Position numbers and translations under genes: made by a program. From NCBI RefSeq assembly GCF_005221325.1, contig NZ_CP039889.1, forward strand, positions 620,001-684,000: 64,000 nt of DNA, in the 5' to 3' direction. Positions 29,244 through 38,078 of the stretch are shown piece by piece. The notes below the pieces were generated by a model. That model saw only the letters and a program-made list of their open reading frames with translations, was not told the origin of the DNA and ran no database searches. Positions within the stretch are counted from its first letter, which is position 1; each line of letters begins with the position of its first letter. The stretch is from Agrobacterium tumefaciens. GTDB lineage: Bacteria > Pseudomonadota > Alphaproteobacteria > Rhizobiales > Rhizobiaceae.

Positions 29244-30299
29244 ATGGTCGACTATCGCTATCTCGGACGCAGCGCGCTGAAAGTTTCACCGCTGAGCCTC
29301 GGCACGATGATGTTCGGAGGCCCGACGCCGGATGACGTGGCCTTCCGCATCATCGACAAGGCGCGCGAACAGGGCATCAACTTCATCGATACCGCTGATG
29401 TCTATCACGACGGCAAGTCGGAAGAAGTCGTCGGTCGCGGCATCAAGGCCACGCGCGATCACTGGGTTCTGGCGACGAAATTCGTCAATTCCCATACCAA
29501 GGGTCCGAACCTCGGCGGCCATTCGCGCAAGTGGGTGATCGAGACCGTCGAGAATTCGCTACGCCGTCTGAACACCGACTATATCGACATTCTCTATTTC
29601 CACCGCGCCGTCTTCGACGCGCCGCTGGAAGAGCCGGTGCGCGCCATTGCCGATCTTATCCGCGCCGGCAAGCTGCGCTATTTCGGCGTTTCGAACTTCC
29701 GCGGCTGGCGCATCGCCGAGATTTCGCATCTGGCCGACCAGCTCGGCATCGACCGACCGGTTGCCAGCCAGCCGCTCTACAACATCGTCAACCGCACGGC
29801 CGAAGCCGAACAGCTGCCGGCGGCCAATCATTATGGCCTTGGTGTCGTGTCCTATTCACCGCTCGCACGCGGCGTGCTGACCGGCAAATATCAGCCGGGC
29901 GAACAGCCGGGCGCCGATACGCGCGTCGGCCGTGGCGACAAGCGCGTTCTGGAAACGGAATGGCGTCCGGAATCGGTTGAAATCGCCCAGAAGGTTGCGG
30001 CCCATGCCGCTTCAAAGGGTGTTTCGGCGGCGGATTTCGCACTCGCCTGGGTGCTGAACAACAAGTTCGTCACCGCAGCCATCACCGGCCCGCGCACCGA
30101 AGAACATTGGGACGGATATGTCCGCGCGCTCGATGTGAAGATCGATGCGGAAGACGAAGCGCTGGTCGATAGCCTTGTTACGACAGGCCATCCCTCCACG
30201 CCCGGTTTCAACGATCCGAGCCATCCCGTCGAAGGCCGCGTGCCGCGCAATGTCGAACCCGCGCCCCGCCCGGCCCTCAAGCCGCGCGCGGTTGCCTGA
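29244..30299 (+). CDS. Aldo/keto reductase
   Basis: NADPH-dependent aldo/keto reductase, 351 residues, cytoplasmic. The catalytic tetrad is visible as Asp49, Tyr54, Lys79 and His120 (FIDTADVY, LATKF, LYFHR). The late segment AITGPRTEEHWDGYVRAL fits the cofactor-binding region. AAAGGAG precedes the ATG by eight bases. Its place at the end of the importer operon suggests that it reduces a carbonyl product, such as an aldehyde released by oxidative C-S cleavage. That role is inferred. A hairpin at 30317 separates it from the following DszC/SfnB-like gene. Confidence 0.88.
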   Translation: MVDYRYLGRSALKVSPLSLGTMMFGGPTPDDVAFRIIDKAREQGINFIDTADVYHDGKSEEVVGRGIKATRDHWVLATKFVNSHTKGPNLGGHSRKWVIETVENSLRRLNTDYIDILYFHRAVFDAPLEEPVRAIADLIRAGKLRYFGVSNFRGWRIAEISHLADQLGIDRPVASQPLYNIVNRTAEAEQLPAANHYGLGVVSYSPLARGVLTGKYQPGEQPGADTRVGRGDKRVLETEWRPESVEIAQKVAAHAASKGVSAADFALAWVLNNKFVTAAITGPRTEEHWDGYVRALDVKIDAEDEALVDSLVTTGHPSTPGFNDPSHPVEGRVPRNVEPAPRPALKPRAVA

Positions 30300-30316
30300 T
30301 CGCCCAGACGAAAAAG

Positions 30317-30340
30317 CCTGCGGCGCGACTGTGCCGCAGG
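30317..30340 (+). terminator. Hairpin after aldo/keto reductase gene
   Basis: Arms CCTGCGGC (30317-30324) and GCCGCAGG (30333-30340) enclose an 8-nt loop, 18 nt after the stop. No T run follows, so it could be a partial attenuator between the importer operon and the DszC/SfnB-like gene instead of a full terminator. Confidence 0.45.
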
Positions 30341-30368
30341 TCCCCACATCCGCTCAGGGAAAGCCGCA

Positions 30369-31607
30369 ATGTCCAATCCGAAACTGCAGACAAACACCAC
30401 CGATAATTCCGGCGTACCGAGCCGGGATGAGATTCTGGCCCGGGCGAAGGACATTGGGGCTATCGCGGCCAGAGATGCCGCCCGCCGCGAGCGCCAGCGC
30501 GAACTGCCCTTCGATATCTTCGCGCTTATCAAGGAAGCCAAGATCGGCACGCTGCGCATCCCCGAGGCCAAGGGCGGACCGGGCGGCTCGATTGCGGACT
30601 ATATCGAAGTGCTGATGATCCTCGGCGAAGCCGACAGCAATATTCCGCACGCGCTTCGCAGCCACTTCAATTTCACTGAAAACCTCGCTCTCGCACCCAT
30701 CGAGCTGGAGGATCGGCGGCATCTCGAACATGTGCTTGCCGGTAAACTCTTCGCCGGCGCCAGCACCGAACAGGGCACCAAGCGCCCCGGCGAAATCACC
30801 ACACGGCTGAGTGCCGATGGCGACCGCTATCGGCTGAACGGCCGCAAATGGTATGCGACAGGCACGGCCTTTGCCGATTTCGGCACATTCAGCGCCATTG
30901 GTGACGACGAGCAGCCGATCGGCGTGCTCATTCCGCTCGATCGCCGGGGCATCACGATCCTCGATGACTGGGACAGCATGGGCCAGCGCATGACGGCGAG
31001 CGGCGGCGTGCTGCTCGAAAATGTCGAGGTACTGCCGCATGAATTGACAACCCGCAAGCTCGGCAGCCAGATCGGCCGCCACAGCTCGGCCATGCGGCAG
31101 CTGCACCTCGCCGCTTCGGCCGCCGGCGCCGTTCAAGGCGCGCTGAATGACGGTGTGGAGTATGTTCTACGCCAGGCGCGCACGACACTTCATAGTGCTG
31201 CGGAAACCGCCAATCAGGACCCCTTCGTGCAGAAGATGCTGGGCGAAATCAGCGCCGGCGCTTTCGCCGTCAAGACTTTGATCCGCGAAGCCGCTCGAAC
31301 GCTAGACCGGACCGCTGTCGCCTTTGCCACCGGTGACGAAGAGGCGATAGAGGCAGCCTTGCTGGAAGGCTCGCTCGCCACCGCCCGCACCCAGATCATC
31401 GCCTCGCAGCTTTCTTTGACGGTCGCCACCAATCTCTACGAACTCGGCGGCGGCTCGGCGACATCGAGCGAGCGGAATTTCGACCGCCACTGGCGCAACA
31501 TCCGCACCGTCTACAATCACAATCCGCTTGCCCACAAGGCGCGCGTCATCGGTGACTATTACCTCAACGGCACCACGACACACCTTCGGGAAGGCCGGGT
31601 GTTCTGA
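30369..31607 (+). CDS. Acyl-CoA dehydrogenase-like flavin monooxygenase, DszC/SfnB-like, second copy
   Basis: Full-length acyl-CoA-dehydrogenase-fold protein, 412 residues. N-terminal helices include LPFDIFALIKEAKIGTLRIP followed by KGGPGGSIADYIEVLMILGEADSNIPH. The beta domain has RLNGRKWYATGTAFADF, and the C-terminal part ELGGGSATSSERNFDRHWRN followed by IRTVYNHNPLAHKARVIGDY resembles the DszC/SfnB group (the HWRN-R-T segment) more than true acyl-CoA dehydrogenases. The usual catalytic Glu of dehydrogenases is not recognisable. It probably oxygenates a sulfur or carbon centre with reduced FMN. It follows the importer operon by 69 nt and precedes a LysR gene by 37 nt. Confidence 0.85.
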   Translation: MSNPKLQTNTTDNSGVPSRDEILARAKDIGAIAARDAARRERQRELPFDIFALIKEAKIGTLRIPEAKGGPGGSIADYIEVLMILGEADSNIPHALRSHFNFTENLALAPIELEDRRHLEHVLAGKLFAGASTEQGTKRPGEITTRLSADGDRYRLNGRKWYATGTAFADFGTFSAIGDDEQPIGVLIPLDRRGITILDDWDSMGQRMTASGGVLLENVEVLPHELTTRKLGSQIGRHSSAMRQLHLAASAAGAVQGALNDGVEYVLRQARTTLHSAAETANQDPFVQKMLGEISAGAFAVKTLIREAARTLDRTAVAFATGDEEAIEAALLEGSLATARTQIIASQLSLTVATNLYELGGGSATSSERNFDRHWRNIRTVYNHNPLAHKARVIGDYYLNGTTTHLREGRVF

Positions 31608-31644
31608 TCATGCGGAAGATGCAGGCGACAAAGGAGGAACAGCA

Positions 31645-32616
31645 ATGAGAACGGAGTTTGTCGCTCCAGCCGGGAGCCGGGCGGCTTTTCGCCTGCCGAC
31701 ACTTTCCCGGCTGCCACCGCTGACAGCCTTGCGTGCCTTCGTCGTGGCCGCCCGCCATGCCAGCTTCTCGCGGGCGGCGGAGGAATTGCACGTCTCGACC
31801 GCTGCCATCGGCCAGCAGGTTCGCATTCTCGAAACCCATCTCGGCCAGCCGCTTTTCAGCCGCCAGCGCGGTGAATTGCTGCTGACCGATGCCGGTAGCG
31901 CACTTTATCCCGGCCTTGCGGATGCTTTCGACACCATGATCGGCAGTCTTTCCGACCTGATGGTTTCGAATGCACGACCGCAGCTGAAGGTGCTGGCCGA
32001 GGGCTGTTTTGCCGCCCGCTGGCTGGCGCCGCGGCTGGGAAGCATTGTTCCGGCGCTCGGAGACGTGGAACTTTCCATCGAATCCCTTGAAAGCGAAGCC
32101 ATCGACCTCACGAATTTCGATGCCGATTGCGCCATCGTCGCTACTCATGCGCAAATTCCTGGCTTCATTCACGAGCCACTTTTCGCCGATACCGTCAGCG
32201 CCGTCTGCACCCCGGAATTCGCAGCCCGCCATGAGCTTGCAGGCGAGCCCGCGCAGTTGCGGGATCTCGGTTTTACGATGTTGCGCGGCAATGGCCTGGA
32301 CCCAGCCTTCGAATGGGCGAACTGGCTGCGCGCCTGCCGCATCCCGCTCAGGCTGTCGGCGACAGGTCCGCGTTTCTCACGCCAGACGGCGCTGATAGAA
32401 GCAATCTCATCCGGCCATGGCATCGGCCTCGTACGCCACTCCCTGATTTCGGGCGAACTGAAAAACGGCCGCCTGATCGCTCCCTTTGGTTCACCGCAGC
32501 CGACCGCAAGCCGTTACCACCTGCTGACCAGCCCTGACAGGCGGCGGCTGCCGGAGGTCGCATCTCTACTCGCCTTGTTGCGCGAGGATATGCGCTCTCT
32601 CGAGGCCGCCGCCTGA
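31645..32616 (+). CDS. LysR family transcriptional regulator, GcvA-like
   Basis: LysR-type regulator, 323 residues from the ATG at 31645, which has AAAGGAGG upstream; the frame extends further back into the preceding gene without coding character. The helix-turn-helix covers about residues 26-83 (LTALRAFVVAARHASFSRAAEELHV, STAAIGQQVRILE). The effector domain opens with LKVLAEGCFAARWLAPRL and has IEAISSGHGIGLV, as in GcvA/AmpR relatives. It probably regulates the adjacent sulfur genes in response to a metabolite. Convergent with the DszA/NtaA-like gene, only 16 nt apart. Confidence 0.9.
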   Translation: MRTEFVAPAGSRAAFRLPTLSRLPPLTALRAFVVAARHASFSRAAEELHVSTAAIGQQVRILETHLGQPLFSRQRGELLLTDAGSALYPGLADAFDTMIGSLSDLMVSNARPQLKVLAEGCFAARWLAPRLGSIVPALGDVELSIESLESEAIDLTNFDADCAIVATHAQIPGFIHEPLFADTVSAVCTPEFAARHELAGEPAQLRDLGFTMLRGNGLDPAFEWANWLRACRIPLRLSATGPRFSRQTALIEAISSGHGIGLVRHSLISGELKNGRLIAPFGSPQPTASRYHLLTSPDRRRLPEVASLLALLREDMRSLEAAA

Positions 32617-32632
32617 ACACGCCCGTCCCACC

Positions 32633-33985
32633 TCAGGCGCGTTCCTTTTGCAACTCTTTGGCCGCGTAGATATTGTCCGGGCGCGGTAGGCCGTAATGGT
32701 CACGCAACGTGTCGCCCTCATAATCCTGACGGAAGAGGCCGCGCTGTTTGAGGATCGGCACCACCTCGTCCACGAAGATGTCGAACCCGCCGTTCAGCCA
32801 TGGCGGCATGATGTTGAAGCCATCGGCAGCGCCTTCGCGGAACCAGGTCTCTATCCAGTCCGCCACCTGTTCCGGTGTTCCGGAAATCACCTTGTGGCCA
32901 CGCCCGCCGGCAAGCCGGTGCAGCAATTGCCGGATCGTCGGGTTTTCCCGGTCGATGACATCAAGAACAAGCTGATGACGGCTGCTATCCGCCCGTGCCC
33001 GTGTCGCCTCCACGGCGTCGTGCGGCAGCGGCTGGTCGAGATCGGCCGATGACAGGTCGATGCCGGTGATGCGCTGCAATTGCCCGAGCGAGAAAGCCGG
33101 CTGGATGAGATCGTTGAAGGAAGCTTCCAGCCTGCGTGCCTCTTCTTCGGTTGACGCGATGAAAGGGCTGATGCCCGGCAGGATTTTCACATGGGCGGGA
33201 TTGCGCCCCGTGGCCGCCACGCGCCGCTTGATATCAGAATAAAAAGACCGCGCACTCTCCAGAGTCTGATGCGCGGTAAAGATCGCCTCCGCATAGTCAG
33301 CCGCAAAACCACGGCCCTCCTCCGAGGAACCGGCCTGCACATAGACCGGGCGTCCCTGCGGCGAACGCGGCAGGTTGAGAGCGCCGCGCACCCGGTAAAA
33401 TTCGCCATGATGATTGGCGGGATGAATACGGTCCGTATCGGCAAACAAACCGCTCTCCTTGTCCGCAACAATGGCGTCATCCTCCCAACTGTCCCAGAGC
33501 TTGGTCACCACGTCCACAAACTCTGTCGCCTGACGGTAACGGTCGGCATGTGGCGGATGCTGCTGCAGATTGAAGTTGCCGGCCGCCGCGTCAGCAGAAG
33601 TCGTCACGATGTTCCAGCCCACCCGGCCGCCGCTGATATGATCGACCGAAGCGAACAGCCGGGCGAGATTATAAGGCTCGTAGTAGGTGGTGGAGGCCGT
33701 GGCGATGAAGCCGATCTTTTCGGTGACGGCGGCCAAGGCCGCCAGCATGGTGATCGGCTCCAGCCGGTGGCGGGCGGCATAGCGGATATTGGCATCCAGA
33801 ACCGGAGCATCGGCAAAGAAGATGGCATCAAGCTTTGCCGCCTCGGCCTTGCGGGCGATATCCTGATAGAGCCTTATATCGGTAACCCGGTGGGGCTCGG
33901 AGTCCGGATGCCGCCAGGCTGCCTCATGATGGCCACCCGGATAGATGAACGCATTGAGAACCAGCTTTTCGGATTTTCTGCTCAT
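32633..33985 (-). CDS. LLM class monooxygenase, NtaA/SnaA/DszA family
   Basis: FMNH2-dependent monooxygenase of the NtaA/SnaA/DszA group, 450 residues. The ATG at 33985 follows GAGGTG; a GTG three codons earlier overlaps that site. Group marks are YPGGHHEAAWRHPDSEP, PITMLAALAAVTEKIGFIATA, SGGRVGWNIVTTSADAAAGNF, VQAGSSEEG and the C-terminal LRDHYGLPRP. DszA itself converts a sulfone to a sulfinate, the substrate class of DszB. Last gene of a minus-strand operon (CPHC thioredoxin-like protein, binding protein, this enzyme). The substrate is not known. Confidence 0.87.
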   Translation of the reverse strand: MSRKSEKLVLNAFIYPGGHHEAAWRHPDSEPHRVTDIRLYQDIARKAEAAKLDAIFFADAPVLDANIRYAARHRLEPITMLAALAAVTEKIGFIATASTTYYEPYNLARLFASVDHISGGRVGWNIVTTSADAAAGNFNLQQHPPHADRYRQATEFVDVVTKLWDSWEDDAIVADKESGLFADTDRIHPANHHGEFYRVRGALNLPRSPQGRPVYVQAGSSEEGRGFAADYAEAIFTAHQTLESARSFYSDIKRRVAATGRNPAHVKILPGISPFIASTEEEARRLEASFNDLIQPAFSLGQLQRITGIDLSSADLDQPLPHDAVEATRARADSSRHQLVLDVIDRENPTIRQLLHRLAGGRGHKVISGTPEQVADWIETWFREGAADGFNIMPPWLNGGFDIFVDEVVPILKQRGLFRQDYEGDTLRDHYGLPRPDNIYAAKELQKERA

Positions 33986-34037
33986 GGAAATCACCTCTTA
34001 TTCGCTCTGACGCGGCCTGAACCCAAGGCAAGGGGGC

Positions 34038-35633
34038 TCACGCCTCCTTCGTCGCCCAGGCCTTGGCGAGATTGCCGCTCAGCCCTTCCGCCCCGGTCGC
34101 ATAATCCTTGATGCGCACGCTGCCGACGACCGGCTGGATGGGAGAGACGAGATTGATGACGGGAAGATCTTTCGCGACAACGGCCTGAAACTCCTTGAAG
34201 AAGGCGGCGCGTTTTTCGATATCCGGCTCCACCGCCGCCGCTTCCAGCAGCCGGTCCACCTCCGGGTTGGCATAGTGGCTGGCATTCGAGAAAGGCAGGC
34301 CAATCTTGAAGTTCTTGCTCCAGTAGACGCGCTGGACACCGGCTGTCGGATCGAAGGTGTTGGAGAGGGATTCGACCGAAAGATCCCAGGCCCGGTCGGT
34401 ATAGACCACCTTCACATAGGTGCCGAAATCGAATTTCTGGATGTCCGCCTCAATGCCGATCTTCGACAGCGCCTGCGCGATGAAATCCGAATAGGTCTGC
34501 GGGTTGAACGGGTTGGTGGTGACGCGGAGCTTGAAGCGTTTGCCGCCGTCCTTGCGCGGGAAACCCGCCTCATCCAGCAATTTTTCCGACAGAGCGATAT
34601 CGAACTTGGCAAAACCGATATTGGGATTGTGGAATTTTGCGAGGCCGGGACTGATCGGCGTTGGCGATGGCACGGCATAACCGTAAAGCACGGTATCGAT
34701 GAGCGCCGGAACATCAATGGCGTGGGCGATAGCCTGCCGGACCTTCAATTCCTTCAGATATTCATTCTCAAGATTGATCACCAGCTGGTTCTGCTGGCCG
34801 GCATAGGCATAGATGCGGTCATCCACCTTCAGCGTCGGGATGGATTTCAGCCTCTCGAGATCGGCAAGCGCCACCGGGTTCGGGCCAATGTCGCCCTCTC
34901 CGGTTTCCAGCGCCGCCGCGCGGGCGCCCGCATCATTGATGAGGCGGATGATGACCCGGTCAAGGTGAGGGCGCGGTGCATCCCAGTAGTCAGCATTTTT
35001 TTCCAGAAGAATATGACTGCCCGGCACCCATTCCTTCAGAACGAAGGGACCGCTGCCAATGATCTGCGCAGGCTTGGGATTATCGGTTGGCTTGAAGGTC
35101 TCGAAGATATGCTTCGGCACAACGGGCGATTCCGAGGAGGCCAGCGCGGTGATCAGGCCCGGCGCGGGCTTTGAAAGCTTCACCTTCGCGACCAGCGGAT
35201 CGGAGGTATCGACACTTTCGACATTCGAGAACGTCGCCCGGCCGCGCGGATGGGCCTCTTTCAGACGCAGGATCGAAAATTCCACATCCGCCGATGTTAC
35301 CGGTTTGCCGTCATGGAATTTGGCATTCGGCTGCAGATGGAAGACATATTCCAGCCCATCGGCCGAAACGCTCCATTCCTTCGCAAGACTCGGCTGGGGC
35401 GAAAGCTCGTAATCGTAGGTCAAAAGCCCGTCATAAATCTTCGAGCCGATGAACTGCGGACCGCCCGCGCTGGTGTTGATGGCGACAAGCTGGGTCGGTT
35501 CAGGGAAATATACGATCTTCAGCGTGCCGCCCGAAACGGGCTCTTCGGCAGCGGCGAAAGAACCGCCCGGAAGCGCCACGAATGCGCCGGCGGCAAGTGC
35601 AATTTTATGAAACTGGCGTCTGGAAATGGTCAT
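34038..35633 (-). CDS. ABC transporter substrate-binding protein, family 5, Tat signal, without own permease
   Basis: Periplasmic family-5 binding protein, 531 residues, with twin-arginine signal ISRRQFHKIALAAG and an AFA-type region after the hydrophobic core. Family marks are AKFHDGKPVTSADVEFSI, GSGPFVLKEWVPGSH and KNADYWDAPRP. The segment SKNFKIGLPFSNASHYANPE is nearly the same as in the binding protein at 23459. No permease or ATPase genes accompany it. It is followed after 52 nt by the DszA/NtaA-like gene. It probably delivers a different ligand to the importer encoded at 25336-29225. Confidence 0.9.
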   Translation of the reverse strand: MTISRRQFHKIALAAGAFVALPGGSFAAAEEPVSGGTLKIVYFPEPTQLVAINTSAGGPQFIGSKIYDGLLTYDYELSPQPSLAKEWSVSADGLEYVFHLQPNAKFHDGKPVTSADVEFSILRLKEAHPRGRATFSNVESVDTSDPLVAKVKLSKPAPGLITALASSESPVVPKHIFETFKPTDNPKPAQIIGSGPFVLKEWVPGSHILLEKNADYWDAPRPHLDRVIIRLINDAGARAAALETGEGDIGPNPVALADLERLKSIPTLKVDDRIYAYAGQQNQLVINLENEYLKELKVRQAIAHAIDVPALIDTVLYGYAVPSPTPISPGLAKFHNPNIGFAKFDIALSEKLLDEAGFPRKDGGKRFKLRVTTNPFNPQTYSDFIAQALSKIGIEADIQKFDFGTYVKVVYTDRAWDLSVESLSNTFDPTAGVQRVYWSKNFKIGLPFSNASHYANPEVDRLLEAAAVEPDIEKRAAFFKEFQAVVAKDLPVINLVSPIQPVVGSVRIKDYATGAEGLSGNLAKAWATKEA

Positions 35634-35674
35634 GTCTGTCTCCGAAAAAATCCGATGGGCGAGGGTGCGGCGGC

Positions 35675-36013
35675 TTAATGCAGCTGCGGGAACCCGTGGC
35701 GCTCGGCGAGGATTTGCAAAATGCGTTTGGTGTCCTGAATGAAGTGCTTGTCGCCCTTGGCCGTGGCGTCAGCGGGCGCATCGCCGGCAAAGATGAAGAG
35801 CGGCAGCGACTGATTTTCCTCCCCCACAGTAGCGATGACCGCCTCACGCGGGCGCAGGAAACCGACGCGGCGAATATCTATTCTGGCGGCAAGGTCTGGA
35901 AAGGAGGCAAGCAGGCCTTCGATCTGGTTACAATGCGGGCAGACGAAGCGGACACCGGGGTGCTTTGGGTCTTCGAAACCGGGGGCGATCAAAAAAAGCG
36001 TATCCTTGGCCAT
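35675..36013 (-). CDS. DUF3088-like thioredoxin-fold protein with CPHC motif
   Basis: Small cytoplasmic protein, 112 residues from the ATG at 36013; upstream in-frame ATG codons exist, but the conserved opening MAKDTLFLIAPGFEDP fits the DUF3088 family from here. A CPHC motif at Cys25-Cys28 followed by a helix is thioredoxin-like, and GEENQSLPLFIF resembles a cis-Pro strand. It may hold or reduce a disulfide or a persulfide. It is the first gene of an operon with a binding protein and a DszA/NtaA-like monooxygenase, which suggests a link to organosulfur use. The function is otherwise unknown. Confidence 0.75.
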   Translation of the reverse strand: MAKDTLFLIAPGFEDPKHPGVRFVCPHCNQIEGLLASFPDLAARIDIRRVGFLRPREAVIATVGEENQSLPLFIFAGDAPADATAKGDKHFIQDTKRILQILAERHGFPQLH

Positions 36014-36077
36014 GGTATCCATCATTTGCGGGTGAGATTTCCAGTTCACAGTGCAGGTGGCCAAAGCGTGGGTCCAG

Positions 36078-36112
36078 AAAGCAATTCTTGCGTCGCGGCG
36101 AAGAATTGCTTT
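36078..36112. repeat. 12-nt inverted repeat upstream of the CPHC protein operon
   Basis: Perfect arms AAAGCAATTCTT (36078-36089) and AAGAATTGCTTT (36101-36112) enclose an 11-nt GC-rich loop. It lies 65-100 nt upstream of the minus-strand start at 36013, in leader or promoter position. The rest of the gap to 36454 holds an AT-rich stretch (36113-36160), a terminator-like hairpin and a RIME-type repeat, and no gene was recognised there. Confidence 0.6.
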
Positions 36113-36262
36113 GCGCTAAATTATTGATGAAACTTATTTTTTCTGAATTCAGCCAACAGGGACCGCTGTTCTGAACGACTTGTCTCACGAGCAATGTTTT
36201 TCTCGAAAACGGGCTTGGCGCGCGAAGGCACAAACGTAGCTGGGAGCCGTTTCAACAATAAA

Positions 36263-36286
36263 AAAACCGGCAAAATTGCCGGTTTT
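36263..36286. terminator. Symmetric terminator-like hairpin
   Basis: AAAACCGGCAA (36263-36273) and TTGCCGGTTTT (36276-36286) form an 11-nt stem with an AA loop, preceded by an A run and ending in a T run. The shape fits a bidirectional intrinsic terminator. On the minus strand it would end transcription coming from the binding-protein gene at 36455 before the next operon. Confidence 0.7.
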
Positions 36287-36304
36287 GCGTTGGTTCTGGC
36301 GGAC

Positions 36305-36426
36305 CTCTCCTCCGTCATGCCGGCCTTGAGCCGGCATCCAGCCACGGCGCGTCCGCGCCGTGAAAGGAGCCTCTCGCGATCAAGGACTTGATCGCGCTGA
36401 ACCCGGATCTAGTCCGGGGGTGACGG
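36305..36426. repeat. RIME-like intergenic mosaic repeat, copy 2, longer
   Basis: The first part repeats the element at 4626-4687 almost base for base, including TGCCGGCCTTGAGCCGGCA and the ACGGCGCG dyad. It then adds two more palindromic modules, GCGATCAAGGACTTGATCGC and CCGGATCTAGTCCGG. Such mosaics of short palindromes are typical Rhizobiaceae intergenic elements. It lies immediately downstream (minus strand) of the binding-protein gene at 36455. Confidence 0.75.
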
Positions 36427-36454
36427 AGTGTGGATTAGACCGCTTGCCAAATAC

Positions 36455-38044
36455 TCACTCGCTTTTCCAGGCCGTCGACAGATCGCCATAGGCAATGTCA
36501 ATGGTTGTCACGAGGGACTTCAGGCTGGTGTTGCGCAGAACGACGGTCGGCAGGGCGACGATCGAGAAATTCGGCAGGTCATCGCCGGCGATTTTCTGGA
36601 TGTCGTGGAATTGACCGGCCCGCTTCGTCTCGTCCACTTCTATAGCGGCCGCGCGGAAAAGATCGTCAACCCTAGGGTTGTTGTAGTGGGCAGCGTTGAC
36701 ATAGGGCGCGGGGTTCTTGATGCCGTCAGACCAGTACAGACGCTGCACGCCCGCTGTCGGATCGAACAGCCGGCTGATACCGTTCACAGTCAGGTCGAAA
36801 CCACGCTCGGTGTAAACGCGCTTGATGAAGGTGGCGAGATCGCCTTCGACGATATCCACCTTCACACCGAGCTTGCCGAAGGAGGAGCGCAGATATTCCG
36901 CGGTTTTGCGGAAGACGTCGGAGGGCAGGAAGGCGAGCCGCAGTGAAAAACGGGTGCCGTCTGCGCCTTTGGGATAACCGGCCTTGTCCAGCAGCTCGTT
37001 CGCTTTCACCAGATCGAAAGGATAGGTGAAGGGCTTTTCATCATTATAGGCAGTGAAGACCGCCGGGATGTTTGAACCAGCCGGTTTCGCGGTGCCGAAG
37101 AAGATGGCGTCATTGATGAAATTGCGGTCGATGGCGTGGGCCAGCGCGTGGCGGACCTCCTTTTTGGCAAGGATGGGGTTTTCCAGATTGTACTCGAAGA
37201 TGGCGGCGTTGTTGAGATAGGAGTCGGTATAAACCTCCACCGAGAGCTTGGGATTTTGGCGAAGGCGCTCCAGATCGCTGTAGGAAACATCCGCCGTGTA
37301 ATCCGCCTCACCCGTTTCGACCGAGATGGTGGTGGAGGCCGCGTCGGCGAAAAAGCGCGCCACGAAACCGTCGAGATAGGGAAGATCAGCCTGCCAGTAG
37401 TTCGGGTTCTTCTTCAGCTTGACATAGCTGCCGCGTTTCCATTCCTCGAAGACGAACGGGCCGGTGCCGATAGGGGCGTTGCCGTTCGGGCTTTCGTTAT
37501 ATTTTTCAGTAGTATAGGCATGGGCCGGCAGAATGGGCGTTTCGCCCCCCGTCAGCGCCCGCAGCAGATAAGGCGCGGGTTTGGAGAGCACCACCACCGC
37601 CGTCAGCGGATCGGGCGTTTCAATATCGGCGACATTGGCGAAGGTGATGCGCCCGCGCGGGCCGACCTTCTTGAAGGCAAGCAGGGAAAATTTCACGTCC
37701 TGCGCGGTGAAATCCTTGCCGTCATGCCATTTGACCCCCTTGCGCAGCTTGAAAGTGTAACGCAGCCCGTCGGCGGAGGTTTCCCAGCTTTCAGCCAGCA
37801 CGGGATGTGGTTTGAACTCGCTGTCGAACCGCACCAGACCTTCCAGAATTTTGGTGGAAATGGCACGGGTCCGCGTGTTGGAATCGGAAAGCGGCACCAG
37901 CGTCGTCGGCTCGCCAAGACCCGCAAGGGTGACGATCCCACCCTTTTTCGGCGTTTCGACCGCCAGAGCGGGCAATGACGGCAACAGCATGGCCCCGGCA
38001 AGGGCAGCGCTCAGAAGCAATGTCTTACGTCTTGTAATATTCAT
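36455..38044 (-). CDS. ABC transporter substrate-binding protein, family 5, without own permease
   Basis: Periplasmic family-5 binding protein, 529 residues from the ATG at 38044, which follows AAAGGA. The N-terminus NITRRKTLLLSAALAGAMLL with PALA cleavage region can be a Tat or Sec signal. Family marks are KWHDGKDFTAQDVKFSLLAF, GTGPFVFEEWKRGSYVKL and FDPTAGVQRLYWSDG. It is the last gene of a minus-strand operon (DszB-like, NmrA-like, SfnG-like, M20, this gene). No permease lies beside it, so it probably feeds the importer at 25336-29225, like the one at 34038. Confidence 0.9.
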   Translation of the reverse strand: MNITRRKTLLLSAALAGAMLLPSLPALAVETPKKGGIVTLAGLGEPTTLVPLSDSNTRTRAISTKILEGLVRFDSEFKPHPVLAESWETSADGLRYTFKLRKGVKWHDGKDFTAQDVKFSLLAFKKVGPRGRITFANVADIETPDPLTAVVVLSKPAPYLLRALTGGETPILPAHAYTTEKYNESPNGNAPIGTGPFVFEEWKRGSYVKLKKNPNYWQADLPYLDGFVARFFADAASTTISVETGEADYTADVSYSDLERLRQNPKLSVEVYTDSYLNNAAIFEYNLENPILAKKEVRHALAHAIDRNFINDAIFFGTAKPAGSNIPAVFTAYNDEKPFTYPFDLVKANELLDKAGYPKGADGTRFSLRLAFLPSDVFRKTAEYLRSSFGKLGVKVDIVEGDLATFIKRVYTERGFDLTVNGISRLFDPTAGVQRLYWSDGIKNPAPYVNAAHYNNPRVDDLFRAAAIEVDETKRAGQFHDIQKIAGDDLPNFSIVALPTVVLRNTSLKSLVTTIDIAYGDLSTAWKSE

Positions 38045-38078
38045 GGATGTTTCCTTTTGCGAATTTGTTTTCAAATAC

